This document shows positions 34,549 to 46,696 of a DNA stretch of 64,000 nucleotides, piece by piece (position 1 is the stretch's first letter; the number at the start of each line of letters is the position of its first letter). The stretch is from Areca catechu (Eukaryota; Streptophyta; Magnoliopsida; Arecales; Arecaceae). The notes under the pieces were generated by a model that was given only the letters and a program-made list of their open reading frames with translations, ran no database searches and had not been told where the DNA came from. Location of the stretch: NCBI GenBank assembly GCA_021397845.1, contig JAHSVC010000065.1, forward strand, positions 2,382,233 through 2,446,232, given 5' to 3'. The translations under genes were made by a program, and so were the position numbers.

Positions 34549-35791
34549 TTTTTAGTTCTCACATCTATGAGAAGTCATTATTTGTTGCAGGTGTTTTTCT
34601 TATTTGCCATTATTACTCTTACTGGTCTTCCTTATACATGAATACCATTCCTTGGTACAACTACATTGTAGGTAGCTATTCAAGTAGTCTAGATGCATGG
34701 CAAGGTTTCAGGCGCGTGCAATGTTGTATGCTTGATATTGTCATGGTTTTTTTTCAAGCAAAAAAAAAAAAAAAAGGATGTACACGGCCAAGAGGGAAAT
34801 GGCTACAAAAGCTATGTGGCTGGTGATGAAAACTAAATACTACTTAACCATTGGATGTTTGGTAATTAGCTTCATTCTATCCAACTATAACAAGCAAGGT
34901 TTTAGATATCCATACCGATTCTCAAACCATTCTCTAATCAGAATAGAATGGTATATATCAAGTGCCTATGTAGAAACTAATTTATTCCCAATATTGAATA
35001 ACTTGGTACTCATACAACATTGCTTACAGACCGGTTGTGGATAGACACGGTTGGTATGTATCGATATAATTGATGCGGTATCTCAGCAGCCACACCATTG
35101 TAGTTTTGTGCCAAAATGATATGGTACTTGTCATACCATCCCATTTCAATGGTTTTTGAAACAACAACAAACAAACATAGGAAAGGTCCCTTCATTTTGG
35201 ACATCAACAAGTGTATTGGAAACAATTGAATGCTATTGATTCACTAGCCCAAGGCCCAGTTTAAGCAGCAGCACAAGAAGAAAGGGTGGTCATTTGAGCA
35301 AAAGACAACATAGGCAAAGTGAAACAGTTATAAATGATGCCAATCCAATTCCCATATCATAAATTTAAGAAAGGGATGTTCCACAATCCATGCTCAATGT
35401 TTTGATGTGGAAGGATGAAGCAACAAAGTTGCATGATTATATAATTACTTCACCGATAGGTAACATGAGTTTTCCTTAATGTAAAACTATACAATCTATT
35501 TCCACGTTTATCATAGTTTTAGGATTATGACCCATCCAGCCTATGGAGGGAGAAGGGTGTATACCTAGCTATCTCAGAAGTGAACTGAATAATTAAGAAT
35601 CTTTGTACTACTTTCTTCGCTTTTGGTTATCTTAGTCATAAAGCCAAACCAAAACCAGGCATTCTGGGAATATGAGACTTGCCTAATAAGGTGGGAGTCT
35701 TTGATATGGTTTCAATGCTGAAAAAGGAAATATGAAGATTGAAATTAGACTTAGAAGCAAGGTAGTGAGAATATAAAATATTTTCTATTTT
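34549..35791. other. Spacer between TekC and TekD
   Basis: No gene recognised. It contains an A-run at 34760-34776. It separates the two head-to-head 5' LTRs. Confidence 0.5.
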
Positions 35792-37964
35792 TGTGGTACC
35801 CCAGCCCGTTAACTAACCAGCCACCAAAAGTTGATTGGAGACCCAAGCTAGAGAAAATCCATGAAGATCATCGCACCGTGCCACTGGATTTTAGCTCGAG
35901 CACTGATGGAGATAAGGTAAAGATACATCTACCTCGATTCGCTCCTTTTCCACACTCTCCTTTAACCCTTAAAGCATAGTTTTTAGCTAGCTATCACCAG
36001 ATTTTGGATAGGAATAGAGAACCCCTACTTTCCCTAGATTTTCCAATCTTCTTCTCCCTTTTCCTAACTATTCATCACTGCTATTTTGCTAAGTGAGGAA
36101 AGCCCAGGCCGTGTCACCACGGCCTGCTTCCCGGCCACTGCCACCACCAACAAGAGGTCCCCTTTTTCTAGGAAAGAAGGGGAACATGAATCCCATATTC
36201 GTTGGAAAGAAAAGAGAAAGAAAGGAAAAAAAGGAAGAGTAAAAGAGAATCTTTTTATTTTTCCCTTCTTTTCTTTGAGCTTGCATCCTTACTTTCTCTC
36301 TCAAGTTTTACTCGTCCCTAGTTTTTCTCTTTAGACTATTTCTCTCTCTTATGTATCTCTCTCTATAGATTTCTCTTTCTAGATTGTTTCTCCTTCTATA
36401 TTGATTTATATCTCTAGTTCTGTCTTTCTAAGGTATCTAGATCTCAAAAGAACTTTCTTTCAATAACTTTGATGAACCCTAGTAGAGGGATCTTGACCAA
36501 TGATCGTGAGATAGCTTGTCAGCTACCACCTTGATCAGGCAGCTTGTCAGCTATCACCTTGATCAGGCCGAGCATCATCAGATTTCACCCATCCTAGCAT
36601 GTCTCTTGATTTTTAGTTAATCAATTGGAAGCCCTAGTTCGAATTGACCTAGATGCCAAATGTTATCGTTTGGCTAATTTTATGAAAATATTAGAATTAG
36701 GGATTTTTATCATGAATAATTGTAGTTGGAAATCTGATAAAAATATAATGTTTGAATATTCAATTTTAAAAGAAATCTCTAGATTAATTAAATATGTTTG
36801 TTCATCATTTTTATAAAGATAAATAATGATTCAACTTCTCTCTAATCTTGCATTTATAGAATACTATTTGAATATCGAATAAATATTAATCAATTTATAT
36901 ATGATTTATGAATTCTATAAAATCATGTTTTGAATGAAAATTAATATAAAATTTTAAAATAATATTTATTAGATTATTATTATATTATTATTAATATAAT
37001 ATCATATATGCGTATTTTTATTTGATTATGAAAGTATTGTTATTATGTGAAAAGAATTTTGATATGAATCGGATCTAGACTCTTAGCTTGACCATGTTTT
37101 GAACTGTGCCAATTGGAGAATTTTTGCATTGGCATTTGGAGCCCATGATTCTATTTCTAGCCTAGCCATAAGGTATAAGTGTTGTATTTCACCTGGTTCT
37201 CACAATAGAATATAAGTGTGGTCAAAGTTAAAGGTTGATGAGCTGCATAGATATTGTTTTGAATCAGATTATTGAATATGATTATTTTTTTTGAATTAAA
37301 TTTATAAATATGTGTGTACAATATTTGAAAGATAATAGAATTACTGAATTATATTTTTAAAAATCAGTAGGGACTAAGCATAACCATGGTAGTCCAGAAT
37401 CCTAAAGAAGAAGGATGATTAATTGAAATATAAAAAAGAAAATATGATTTTATAAAAGGTTTTGTCATACATGACATTTGAGTTTATCATGATTGCATGA
37501 TTTGATAAACTATTATTTCTAGTATTTTTAAAGTATAATATTATTGGGTGAACTATTTGGAGACTTTACTAGTCTGTAGAGCTTACAACCCCCTACTTTC
37601 TTCCTTCTCAGAGTTGTGCAGGATATTCGAGATTGGTAGTAAATTGGATTCATGGTGTGTAATGATATATAACAAGGATTGGATCGGGCATGAGATCAAA
37701 TACTAGGATTGCAGATTTTTATTTAGTTTTATTCAGTTTGCTCAGTGGCTGATATTTCTGGATCCATGGACTATTTAGTAGTTTTTGATTTGAATAAAAG
37801 AATTATTCAGTTATATTTATAAATAAAAATGTTTGGTATAATTGCGTGTGATTTAAAATGAAGTAACTTTTGTGTACCTAGGCCTTGCATGATCCCTAGA
37901 ATGTATTCTAGGATTTGTGTGGCCAGTCGCGTAGCCGATTCCGTGCTGAATTCAGGACGTGACA
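35792..37964 (+). repeat. TekD 5' LTR
   Basis: Starts TGTGGTACCC and ends GGACGTGACA before the PBS. The last ~600 bases match the 3' LTR well (gcaggatattcgagattggt, ggatttgtgtggccagtcgc). The upstream half contains CT/AG-rich low-complexity sequence and is uncertain. Confidence 0.6.
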
Positions 37965-37967
37965 GCG

Positions 37968-37976
37968 TGGTATCAG
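37968..37976 (+). other. TekD primer binding site
   Basis: TGGTATCAG after the LTR end, then TAGCC instead of the usual AGC. Initiator-Met type, slightly degenerate. Confidence 0.75.
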
Positions 37977-40483
37977 TAGCCAGGTTATGATCACCTGGGA
38001 TTTAGGACTGTGGTATAAGTAATTGGGATAGGCATGAGTGATATTGAAATTCAGGTTGTGATTGTTTGAGACTGGGACATAAGTGAGTTAGAAATTAACA
38101 TGAAGGTTATTAGAACATGACAGAATGATATCAAAACTTAGATTATGATTACTTGAAACTATGACATAAGTGATTAGGACATGGCATGAGTAATATTGAA
38201 ATCATGGTTATGATCAATATGGATTGTGATTTTAAGAGGTATTTGAATTTAATATCATGATCAGTCAGGATATGAAGTTGAAAAAAAAATGGATTCGAAG
38301 TTTGGATTTCTAATCTTTAGATATTATACATAAGATCTGTCATATGATTAATACCAAGAGGATCATTTTGTTATCTGTAATATAAGTAATGGGATTGATC
38401 TAGGATGAATGTAAAGGGCTAGATGATTTGTACTCTTTGATCATGATAAGTAAACATATGATGGATGTAGAAGAACTGGATGGGATGTATCTTTGCCTTT
38501 GATAATCAGGTTGATCCAAATGTCAAGAGTACTGGCCTGGAATTGTATTATGTTATGTTAATAGGTATGCTGAATAAATAGGTTCAATTATCAATTGAAT
38601 GATTTGGAATCCTAAACTTGATAAGGATGCAGATTATGATAATATGCTAGTTCTGTTTTAATTATTGGAATATAAGTTTTGGGACTGTTATAAGAAGATG
38701 GTTAGGGTATAGGTATGCAAGAGTTAAAGTATATTTTTTTTGATGAATCTATATGTGGATTATGATTGAAAATATATAAGAAAAAATATGTTTGGGATGA
38801 TGTATAGCTTTATACCTCTTTATTGGTGGATTAGATTTATGTTTGGCATGGTATTCATATTTTGATAAGAATCTTGATAGCCTATGTTAGCAATTGTAGA
38901 TTGGATTACTGGATCTATGCTATAAGTGTTGGGGATTATCAGGTAAGTCAAACTCTAAGTTAAATTAAAATCTATAGGAAGGTCTAGTTTATCATGCTAC
39001 TGGATCACATTAAGCAAAGAATTTGATTTTGAGAGACTTATATGGGTTCAGCTTATGAGGGACAATATTTTAGATAGTTTATTGATTGATGCTAAGAGTT
39101 ATGGTAAGATAGATCTACAAATAATAAGAAGATTGATTCAATTCATAAGAGCATTGATTGAAAGCCATGTACTTGTTAGAGTTCATGATAACTTTCCAAG
39201 AGAAGAGTTGATCTAGATTGTCTAATTAAATTATCAGAAAAAGTATGATTAATCCAAACTTAAACTAGGATTATTGAAGTCTTAAAAGGATGGTTAAATT
39301 TATGCAAAGACTTTCAATATGGAAACTGGATCAGGATAAACTTTGATATGATATACCTGAAATGTGAATGAGATAAAGAGACTTAAAAACTTGCTTTGGT
39401 AACTTTGGATCTTTTGTACCAATATAAGGTAAATTTTTAAAGGGATTCATTTAATGAATCTAGATGGTTTAGTAAATTTTATCAGAGTGCACAATGGAAG
39501 CGTAGTGGTTTGAGTTATCCTGAAATTAATTAAGTGCGTTAACTCTAACTTTAGGGTGTTATGATGGGAGCACTGATTTGAATTTCAGTAACAAGATTTT
39601 AGTAATAAATGAAAGGATAATGTTACTGTTTCTTGGCTAGTCTATAGGTGTAGCCATGCAATTTTCATCAATAGGTCCCCCTATTATAGAGGGCTCTAGT
39701 AAAAAAATTTGGACATCTCTAAATCTAGAATAAAGGAGTGATGATTCTTGTACCCAACTAGGAATGGGGATATTGTGACACCAAGCTCCTTTAGTTATGA
39801 CATTATGATTTCTCTATTTAAGGAGGGCTCATTTTCCATAAGATAAAAGACTGGTTGCAAAATTATAAGAAGTTTAAGAGAAAAGAAAATGCTAAAGACC
39901 ATGACAAGTGTCTAATGCCCAAGCCTTCTTCTAAATTGTTGGTTAAGAATATATTGGATCAATTATGATTTCCATATAGAGCTATCAAGAGAAATAAATT
40001 TTAGGGGCAAAGATATGTATACTAAATTCGAGGTTGAGACCTTAATGTTCATTTTAAAGAGACTAAGAGAATTCAATACTTATCATAAATCATAAAGAAC
40101 AAGAATTAAGATGTGATATAATTTTGTTATGGACTTATGAAAAAACATTCTAAGAAAGGAATCATGTAGAAGCTTGAGGATGATGGTAAATTATGTATAT
40201 CTAAGGTTTGGGCATCATAAATTTTCTATGAAATTAATCAATCATATTAATTGTATTGACATCGAAGGATTAGTATTCTTTGGAAGAACTCAAGAGAATT
40301 TGATATGTATCATAAATGAAAAAGATTTAGTTTTGAGTATTATATAATCTCTTTATATTAAGACGTGTGAAGCAAGTACCTTAAGAGGCAGACTAATTGG
40401 GAGTTTGAGTATGACGTGAGTATTGGATATTTTTAAGGTTTAAAATCTCAATTAAGCTAATTTCGAGGGTGAAGTTATTTTAA
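37977..40483 (+). other. TekD interior, non-coding
   Basis: 2.5 kb, AT-rich, stops in all frames. No gag or pol domain was found. This is the structure of a LARD-type element. Part of it (38605-38935) recurs inverted at 43911-44258. Confidence 0.6.
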
Positions 40484-40493
40484 CGGGGGAGAA
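40484..40493 (+). other. TekD polypurine tract
   Basis: cgggggagaa, directly before the LTR start TATGAAACCC. The intact form TGTGAAACC is seen at 44259. Confidence 0.7.
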
Positions 40494-41769
40494 TATGAAA
40501 CCCAGGCTTTGGGCCAAAGTCAGCAAGTCCAGCTGATTTCAGCCCAAGTCACAGAAAAAAAAAGGGCAAAGATATCAGAATAGGGGAACCATCGTTCTCC
40601 CCTTATCCGGTCAGGAACTTCACTAGAAAAGTCGAGGGAGAGCCGTGGGGAAGTGGGCTTCGTCGGCGACGTGGTTGAGGTGGGTTGGAACTTCGATTGG
40701 TATGGTTTTTGCTTCCCAAATGGCGAGGAAACCATTGGTGTCTTTCTTTAAATCCCCTCCCGTCGCAGAATTGAGCCCTCCCATGCCATTGTTCTCCTCT
40801 CTGGCGAGCACCCAAAAGTTCGTCGAGGCCTGGTGAGTTTTCTTTTATTGTTTAGAAAGGTTTAATCTAGTTTTTCTTGGTTGATTCGGGTTGGTTTTGT
40901 CTTGGGGCCGTGGACCGTGGGTAGCCGTGCCGCCATCCGCCTCCGGTCCGTTGAGCCCTCCTCGGCAATCACTTCCATCCCATGTCACCGCCGGCTACCA
41001 TGGGGCAGGTTGGTTCGGTTGAGCCAAGGAGGAACTCAGGAGGGGTTCGAGAAAAGAAAAGAAAGAAGGAAGAGAAAAGAAGGAAGGAATGAAAGAAAAA
41101 AAAGGAAAAGAAAAAGGAAAAAGGAAAAAGAAAAGAAAATAAAGAAAATAAGAGAAGGAAAAGAAAAAAGAAGAAATAGTAGAGAGAAGGAGAGAGAAGA
41201 GAGAGAAAGAGCAGAGAGAAAGAAGAGAGAGAAAGAGAAAAAATATAAAAAAAATAGTGAGGGGGGAGATTGAAAAGTCTCTTTCTTTGGAAATTTGGTA
41301 GTGAGGGTTTCGACGGGAGGACCACTGATGAAATTCTGGTAAAAATGATTTTAGTTTATAAATTTTTCTGGGATTATTTATGTTTAAAAAATTGTTACCG
41401 TAGGGGACAACCTTCTGAGCAGAAGGACATTGTATGGGTTCCAGGTACGGACAAATATCAGACGTGTTAGTTGCCACCATTGAGGTAAGGATCTCTATCC
41501 AGACTTGATCACCAGTTGTATATATATGTTTTCTTACGTGATATGATTTGATTCGTGCACATGAACATCGGCATGTATGATTATTTTTGCATGGTCTAGT
41601 TACTATGATCGTTATTATTATTTATGTTCCTGTACACCATATTTTATCAAGTAAAGTTATTTTTGAATGGGTTGGACCATGATATGATTTGACATGATTT
41701 TGTGAAAGGATAAATTGTTAATTAAGAGAATGAGATAATTAGACTAGCCATGCCATGGGATCGTGGTTA

Positions 41770-42030
41770 ATGATATTGCCAGTCACAAGTGAAATCATGA
41801 TAAATATTGTCAATCACAAGCATGGACAATGTATTGCCAGTCACAGGCGAAATTATAAAAAATATTGCCAATCACAGTAATAGACAATGATATTGCCAGT
41901 CACAGGCGGAATCATGATAAATATTGCCAATTACATGCATGGACAATGATATTACCAGTCACAGATGAAATCATGTCAATATTATCAATTACAAGCATGG
42001 ACAATGATATTGCCAGTCATGGACTGAAGC
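41770..42030. repeat. ~60-bp minisatellite in the TekD 3' LTR
   Basis: Four to five copies of gatattgccagtcacaggcg followed by gaaatcatgataaatattg and a (t)caatcacaagcatggacaat segment. The ccagtcacaggc core is the complement of the TekC minisatellite core (gcctgtgactgg), so both arrays sit at the same LTR position in related families. Confidence 0.8.
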
Positions 42031-42336
42031 ATGACCATGGTTAGTCCAGAATCCTAAAGAAGAATGATGATTAAATTGAAACATAAAAAGGAACATGATT
42101 TTATAAAAGATTTTGTCATACATGATATTTGAGTTTGTCTTGATTGTATCATCTGATAAACTATTATTTTTTAGTATTTTCAAATTATACTATTATTGGT
42201 ATAGCTGTTTGAAGACGACTACTGGGCTATAGAGCTCACAATCCCTTACTTTCTTCCTTCTCAAAATTATGCAGGATATTCGAGATTGGTAGTGGATTGG
42301 ATTCATGGTGTAATGATGTATGCAAGGATTGGGCTG

Positions 42337-43619
42337 TGATGGGTGATGAATTTGATGAGATGGGTGTGTGGAGGTGTAATCTTTTCACTTAGCAACCCAT
42401 ATTACCATTAGAGCTCCAGATATGACCAAAATCATGCATAGAAAAGATGAAGAACTTCAATATGCAAACTAAGTGAGCAAAATTCTGAACACCTTGTGTG
42501 TAAGCTTTCTTTCAAGAAAATAAAAAGTAGGATCTATGAGCATAGAATCCCTCAAACTAGGCTAAGCTACTTTTAAGAATCTCAGATCTAAGGATCAAGA
42601 GGGTCTTTTCCCAACAGTGAAGAGAAATCAAAGCTCAATTGGAAGGAAGACACTCATCACTCAAGAATTTGAAGGCTAGAGACAAGATCTACCTCTCCTA
42701 CTTAGAACTTACCATTGGAGCTTGGTCCTTGGTGTGGAGCCTCATCATCAGCTTCAAATCATCAAGAAAAACCTGCAAATAATCCAAACTAAGGTCATGG
42801 TGATGAATAATTGAAAGAAATCAAATGATTCAACAAAGGAAAGTGATGGGATTTGAAGAAGGTTGCTAATTCTTGGGTAGCACTTCCCCTCCTTCTTGGA
42901 CTACTTGGATCCTAGATAGAAAAGCTTGGAAATAGAACTAGGTCTCTCAAACTCAAGGCACTCACTCAAATTCATACTCAAACTTAACACTCCAACTCAA
43001 ACTTCAAGAGAAACACTCAAAACTCCAAGAAGAACTCATGAACTTGGCATGGTGGAAGAGAAGACAAACTAGCAAGCTTTCATTCAACTCAAATATTGCA
43101 TGCCTTACAAGAGGAGGCCTTGGTCTTATTTATAGACCAAGGCAGCCATAATGGGTGGCAAAAGGGTGGGTTAAGGAGCCTACTAATTCAGATTGTTGAT
43201 AATTAATTACCTGATTAGTTCTAGTCTAACTACCTAACAAGAGAGTCCTAGAAGCTCCATGTGGCGCCATCTCCTTGAAATATTTATCTTCATCCAATCC
43301 TTCCACATGTCCTTTTTAAGTTTGGTCTTTCAATAGGCTCTAAAGTAGATGAATGCTTCATAGCTTGGCTGGTCCAAGATGGGCTTCAATGTAGATGATC
43401 TTGGCCGACCCATGGACTTGGAAAAGAAGGGGTCTTCACTAGTTTTATTTGTGGACTTGAACACTTCATACTTGCTTCATTCAAATGAAATTAGGAGTCT
43501 TCAAGAGGTGCTTCATGAAGTTGGATTTCTTCTTCATACATTGGTGGGAACCTAAAAAAAAGATTGGACTAAAACCAAAGATTGTTAGTTTATAGTTTCT
43601 TCTTCTTGCCAATGTCCTC
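42337..43619 (-). mobile_element. 1.28-kb insertion in the TekD 3' LTR, probable solo LTR
   Basis: Left flank ATTGGGCTG (42328-42336) and right flank ATTAGGCTG (43620-43628) match at 8 of 9 positions. The uninterrupted LTR at 37670-37700 confirms the break point. On the minus strand it starts (T)GAGGACA, has a TATA-like ctataaata at about 43125-43135, and ends in CCCATCA. No coding region and no terminal inverted repeats. A solo LTR read on the minus strand fits best, but a 9-bp flank is longer than the usual 5. Confidence 0.6.
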
Positions 43620-43910
43620 ATTAGGCTGGGCATGAGATCAAACACCAGTATTATAGAGTTTTAGTTAGTTTTGTTCAGTTGTTTGATTGCTGATATTTAT
43701 GGATCCGTGGACCATTTAGTAGATTTTAATTTGAATAAAAGAATTATTCAGTTATATTTATAAATAAAATATCTTGTTATAATTATTGTGATTTAAAATG
43801 AAGTGATTCTTGTATCCAGGCCCTTGCAATGATCTCTAGAATGATTCTAGGATTTATGCGACCGGTCACGTAGCCGATTTCGTGCTAGATTCGGGACGTG
43901 ATAGTGTGAT

Positions 43911-44258
43911 CCCAACACTTATACATGATCCAGTAATTCAATTCCACAATTGCTAACTAAGACTATCAATATTCTTATCAAAAGTGGAATATGAATACCA
44001 TGTCAATATAATATAATCTAATCCACCAATAGAGAGCTACAAAGCTATACATCATTCCAAATATATTTTTTCTTATATATTTTTAATCATAATCCACATA
44101 TAAATTTATCAAAAAAATATACTTTAACTCTTGCATAACATATTCCCTAAACATCTTTTATAACAGTCCTAAAATTCATAATCCAATAATTAACAACAGA
44201 ACTAGCATGTTATCATAATTTGCATCCTTATCAAGTTTAGGATTCCAAAATCGTTCAA
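43911..44258 (-). mobile_element. Inverted fragment of a TekD-type interior
   Basis: The reverse complement matches 38605-38935 along its length. Examples are ggattccaaaatcgttcaat versus the TekD stretch attgaatgatttggaatcc, and cccaacacttata versus tataagtgttgggg. It lies between two plus-oriented LTRs. Confidence 0.8.
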
Positions 44259-45085
44259 TGTGAAACCGGGCTCGGCCAAAGTCAGCAAGCCCAGTCGACT
44301 TCAGCCCAAGTCGCAGAAAAAGAAGGGCAAAGATACCGGAATAGGGGAACCATTGTTCTCACCTTATCCAGTCGAGAACTTCTCGGAAAAGGCAGGGGAG
44401 AGCCGTGGGAAAGAGGGCTTCGTCGACGATGAGGTTGAGGTGGGTTGGAACTCTGATTGGCATGGTTTTTGCTTCTCAAATGGTGAGGAAACCATCGGTT
44501 TTCCTTTAAATCCCCTTATTGTCGCCGAATCAAACCCCATCGAGCCATGCCACATCGTCATCATTCTCTCTCTGACGAGCACCCGAAAGTCTGTAGAGCC
44601 TCGGTGAGTTTTCTTTTATTGTTTAGAAGGGTTTAGTTTATTTTTTCTGGGTTGATTCAGGTTGGTTTTGTCTTAGGGCTGTGGGCCACCGGTAGTCGCG
44701 CCGCCATCTGCCTTTGACCCGTCGAGCCCTCCCGGGCAACCACCTCCCATGGCCGCCATCAGCAACCGTGGGAGGGTGGTTCGGTTGAGTCGAGGAGGAA
44801 CTTAGGGAGGGGTTCGGGAGAAGAAAAGGAAGAGAAAAGAAGGAAAAGAAAAAAAAAGGAAAAGAAAAAAGAAAAGGAAAAAGGATAAGAAAAAAAGAAG
44901 GGAAAAGAAAAAAAAGAAAAAAAAAAAAAGAAGAGAGAGAGAGGAGAGAGGAGAGAGGAGAGAGAAGAGGAGAGAGAAGATGAGGAGGAGGAGAGAAAAA
45001 GAAGAAAGAGGAGGAGAAGTAGGAGAGGGAAGGAAGAGGAGATAGAATGAGGAGAGAGAAGAGGAGAGAGAAAGAAGATCTTATT
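44259..45085 (+). repeat. Truncated Tekay-type LTR
   Basis: It starts TGTGAAACC and matches 40494-41260 (cttcagcccaagtcgcagaa, tcttttattgtttagaa(a/g)gg). It ends in a purine-rich GAGAGG tract that runs straight into TatF pol. Open frames in the tract (44759-45244) are low-complexity artefacts. Confidence 0.75.
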
Positions 45086-45095
45086 CATCCCTCTT

Positions 45096-46690
45096 TGGGA
45101 AGATGACCCCACCAGGGTTCTTTGAATTGGAAGCACTCTCGGTGAGGAGGTCAAGTTGGAGCTGATCAACTTCCTAAGGAGTAACGCCGACATCTTTGCT
45201 TGGTCGGTGTCAGACATGTCAGGCATTTCATCGGACGTCATCACTCATCAACTTAAGTAGATCTGATCTACAGGCCTGTCTGATAGAAGAAGAGGAGCTT
45301 CGCTCCCGAAAGATAAAGGGCTATCGATGAGGAGGTCAAGAAGCTCTCTAACGCTGGCTTCATCAGAGAAGCCCATCATCCCGACTGGCTAGCAAATGTT
45401 GTAATGGTGAAGAAGGCTAATGGAAAATGGAGGATCTGCGTGGACTACACTAACCTCAATAAAGCTTGTTCGAAGGATAGCTTCCCTCTGCCAAAGATTG
45501 ACCAACTGGTGGATGCCACGGTCGGCCATTAGCTTTGACTGGCTAGCAAATGTTGTAATGGTGAAGAAGGCTAATAGAAAATGGAGGATCTGCGTGGACT
45601 ACACTAACCTCAATAAAGCTTGTCCGAATGACAGCTTCCCTCTGCCAAAGATTGACCAACTGGTGGATGCCACGGTCGGCCATTAGCTTTTAAGCTTCAT
45701 GGATGCTTTCTCCGCCTACAACCAGATTATGATGCATCCGGAGGATGAAGAGAAGATGGCCTTTATCACTGACAAAGGACTGTACTGCTACAAGATGATG
45801 CCTTTCGGCTTGAAGAATGCCGATGTCACTTTCAAAGGCTGATCAACCGAGTCTTCGAAGGGTAGCTCGGAAGAAACATGGAGGCGTATGTTGATGATAT
45901 GATAGTCAAAAGCCTCCACAAGGCTGATCGTATCAAAGGCTTGCAGGAATCCTTTGATGTATTGAGACGTCATCGGATGAAGCTGAATCTTGCCAAATGC
46001 ACCTTTAGGGTGACTTCCGAAAAGTTTCTTGACTTCTTGGTCACTCAAAGAGGAATTGAAATCAACCCTGACAAGATCAGAGTTGTTATCGAGATGGTAC
46101 ATCCGATCAATAAGAAACAAGTGCAAGAGCTTACAGGCCAAATAGCCTCTCTCAGCCATTTTATCTCTCGGTCGGCTGAGAAGTCCTTTCCTTTCTTCAA
46201 GACCTTACGATGGTCAGACCGTTTTCATTGGACCGACGAGTGTCGGTCGGCCTTTGAAGCTTTGAAAGATTATCTAAAGAACCCTCCGTTGTTGGCTAAG
46301 CGATGGAGGGAGAGGCATTATATTTGAACTTATCGGACGAGACGGTGAGCTCCATCCTCGTTCGAGTGGGAGACGACGGTCAGCAGAGACTTTTCTATTA
46401 CATCAGTAAAGTTCTCCATGATGCTAAAACGAGATACCCTAAGATGTAGAAGTTAGTATATTCCCTGATCATAGTAGCCAAGTGGCTCCGACCTTACTTC
46501 CAGGCGCATCCAATCATCGTTTTGTCTGACCAACCCAGGCGATCCTCCGGAGTCCAGATACTTCTGGTCGACTCACCAAGTGGGCTGTCAAACTTGGCGA
46601 GTTCGACATATCCTTCCAACCCCGGTTGGCCATGAAAGCCCAAGTAATTGTGACTTCATTGCAGAATGCACCTGGAAGCCGGAAGTGCCA
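45096..46690 (+). pseudogene. TatF reverse transcriptase and first RNase H
   Basis: Pol domains that copy the RNA into DNA. Reading across frames gives the RT fingers (KWRICVDYTNLNKAC, FPLPKIDQLVDATVGH), then LLSFMDAFSAYNQI and CYKMMPFGLKNADVTF. The longest open piece, 45878-46327, has the catalytic AYVDDMIVKS, LAKCTFRVTS and QELTGQIASLSHF. The first RNase H follows at 46330-46690, ending in KWAVKLGEFDISFQPRL-type and AMKAQVI segments. A 154-bp direct duplication (45383-45690) and several single-base changes break the frame. Confidence 0.8.
45383..45690 (+). repeat. 154-bp tandem duplication inside TatF RT
   Basis: Two near-identical units, 45383-45536 and 45537-45690, each starting gactggctagcaaatgttgt and ending gtcggccattagcttt. 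154 is not a multiple of three, so the second copy shifts the frame. Confidence 0.85.
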
Positions 46691-46696
46691 TCATGA

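Larger units (their letters stand above)
35792..43903 (+). mobile_element. TekD: non-autonomous Tekay/Del-type element with non-coding interior
   Basis: The 5' LTR end (37370-37964) matches 42030-42330 and 43630-43903. The PBS tggtatcag follows at 37968 and a PPT (cgggggaga) precedes the 3' LTR at 40494. The LTR ends resemble the inverted TekC LTR ends. The interior 37977-40483 has no open frame with a retroviral domain. The first part of the 5' LTR (35792-37000) is poorly matched to the 3' LTR, so this may be a recombinant of two related families. Confidence 0.7.
40494..43903 (+). repeat. TekD 3' LTR, enlarged by an insertion
   Basis: It begins TATGAAACCC and ends GGGACGTGATA. The 42337-43619 insertion is nested in it, so the LTR itself is ~2.1 kb. 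A purine-rich low-complexity tract fills 41050-41265. Confidence 0.75.

Noticed and set aside
40881..41480. Lys/Glu/Arg-rich frame (+) and Ser/Phe/Leu-rich frame (-)
   Set aside because: Translation of a purine-rich low-complexity tract in the TekD LTR.
44759..45244. 161-residue Ser/Leu/Phe-rich minus-strand frame
   Set aside because: Shadow of the purine-rich LTR tract running into TatF pol.
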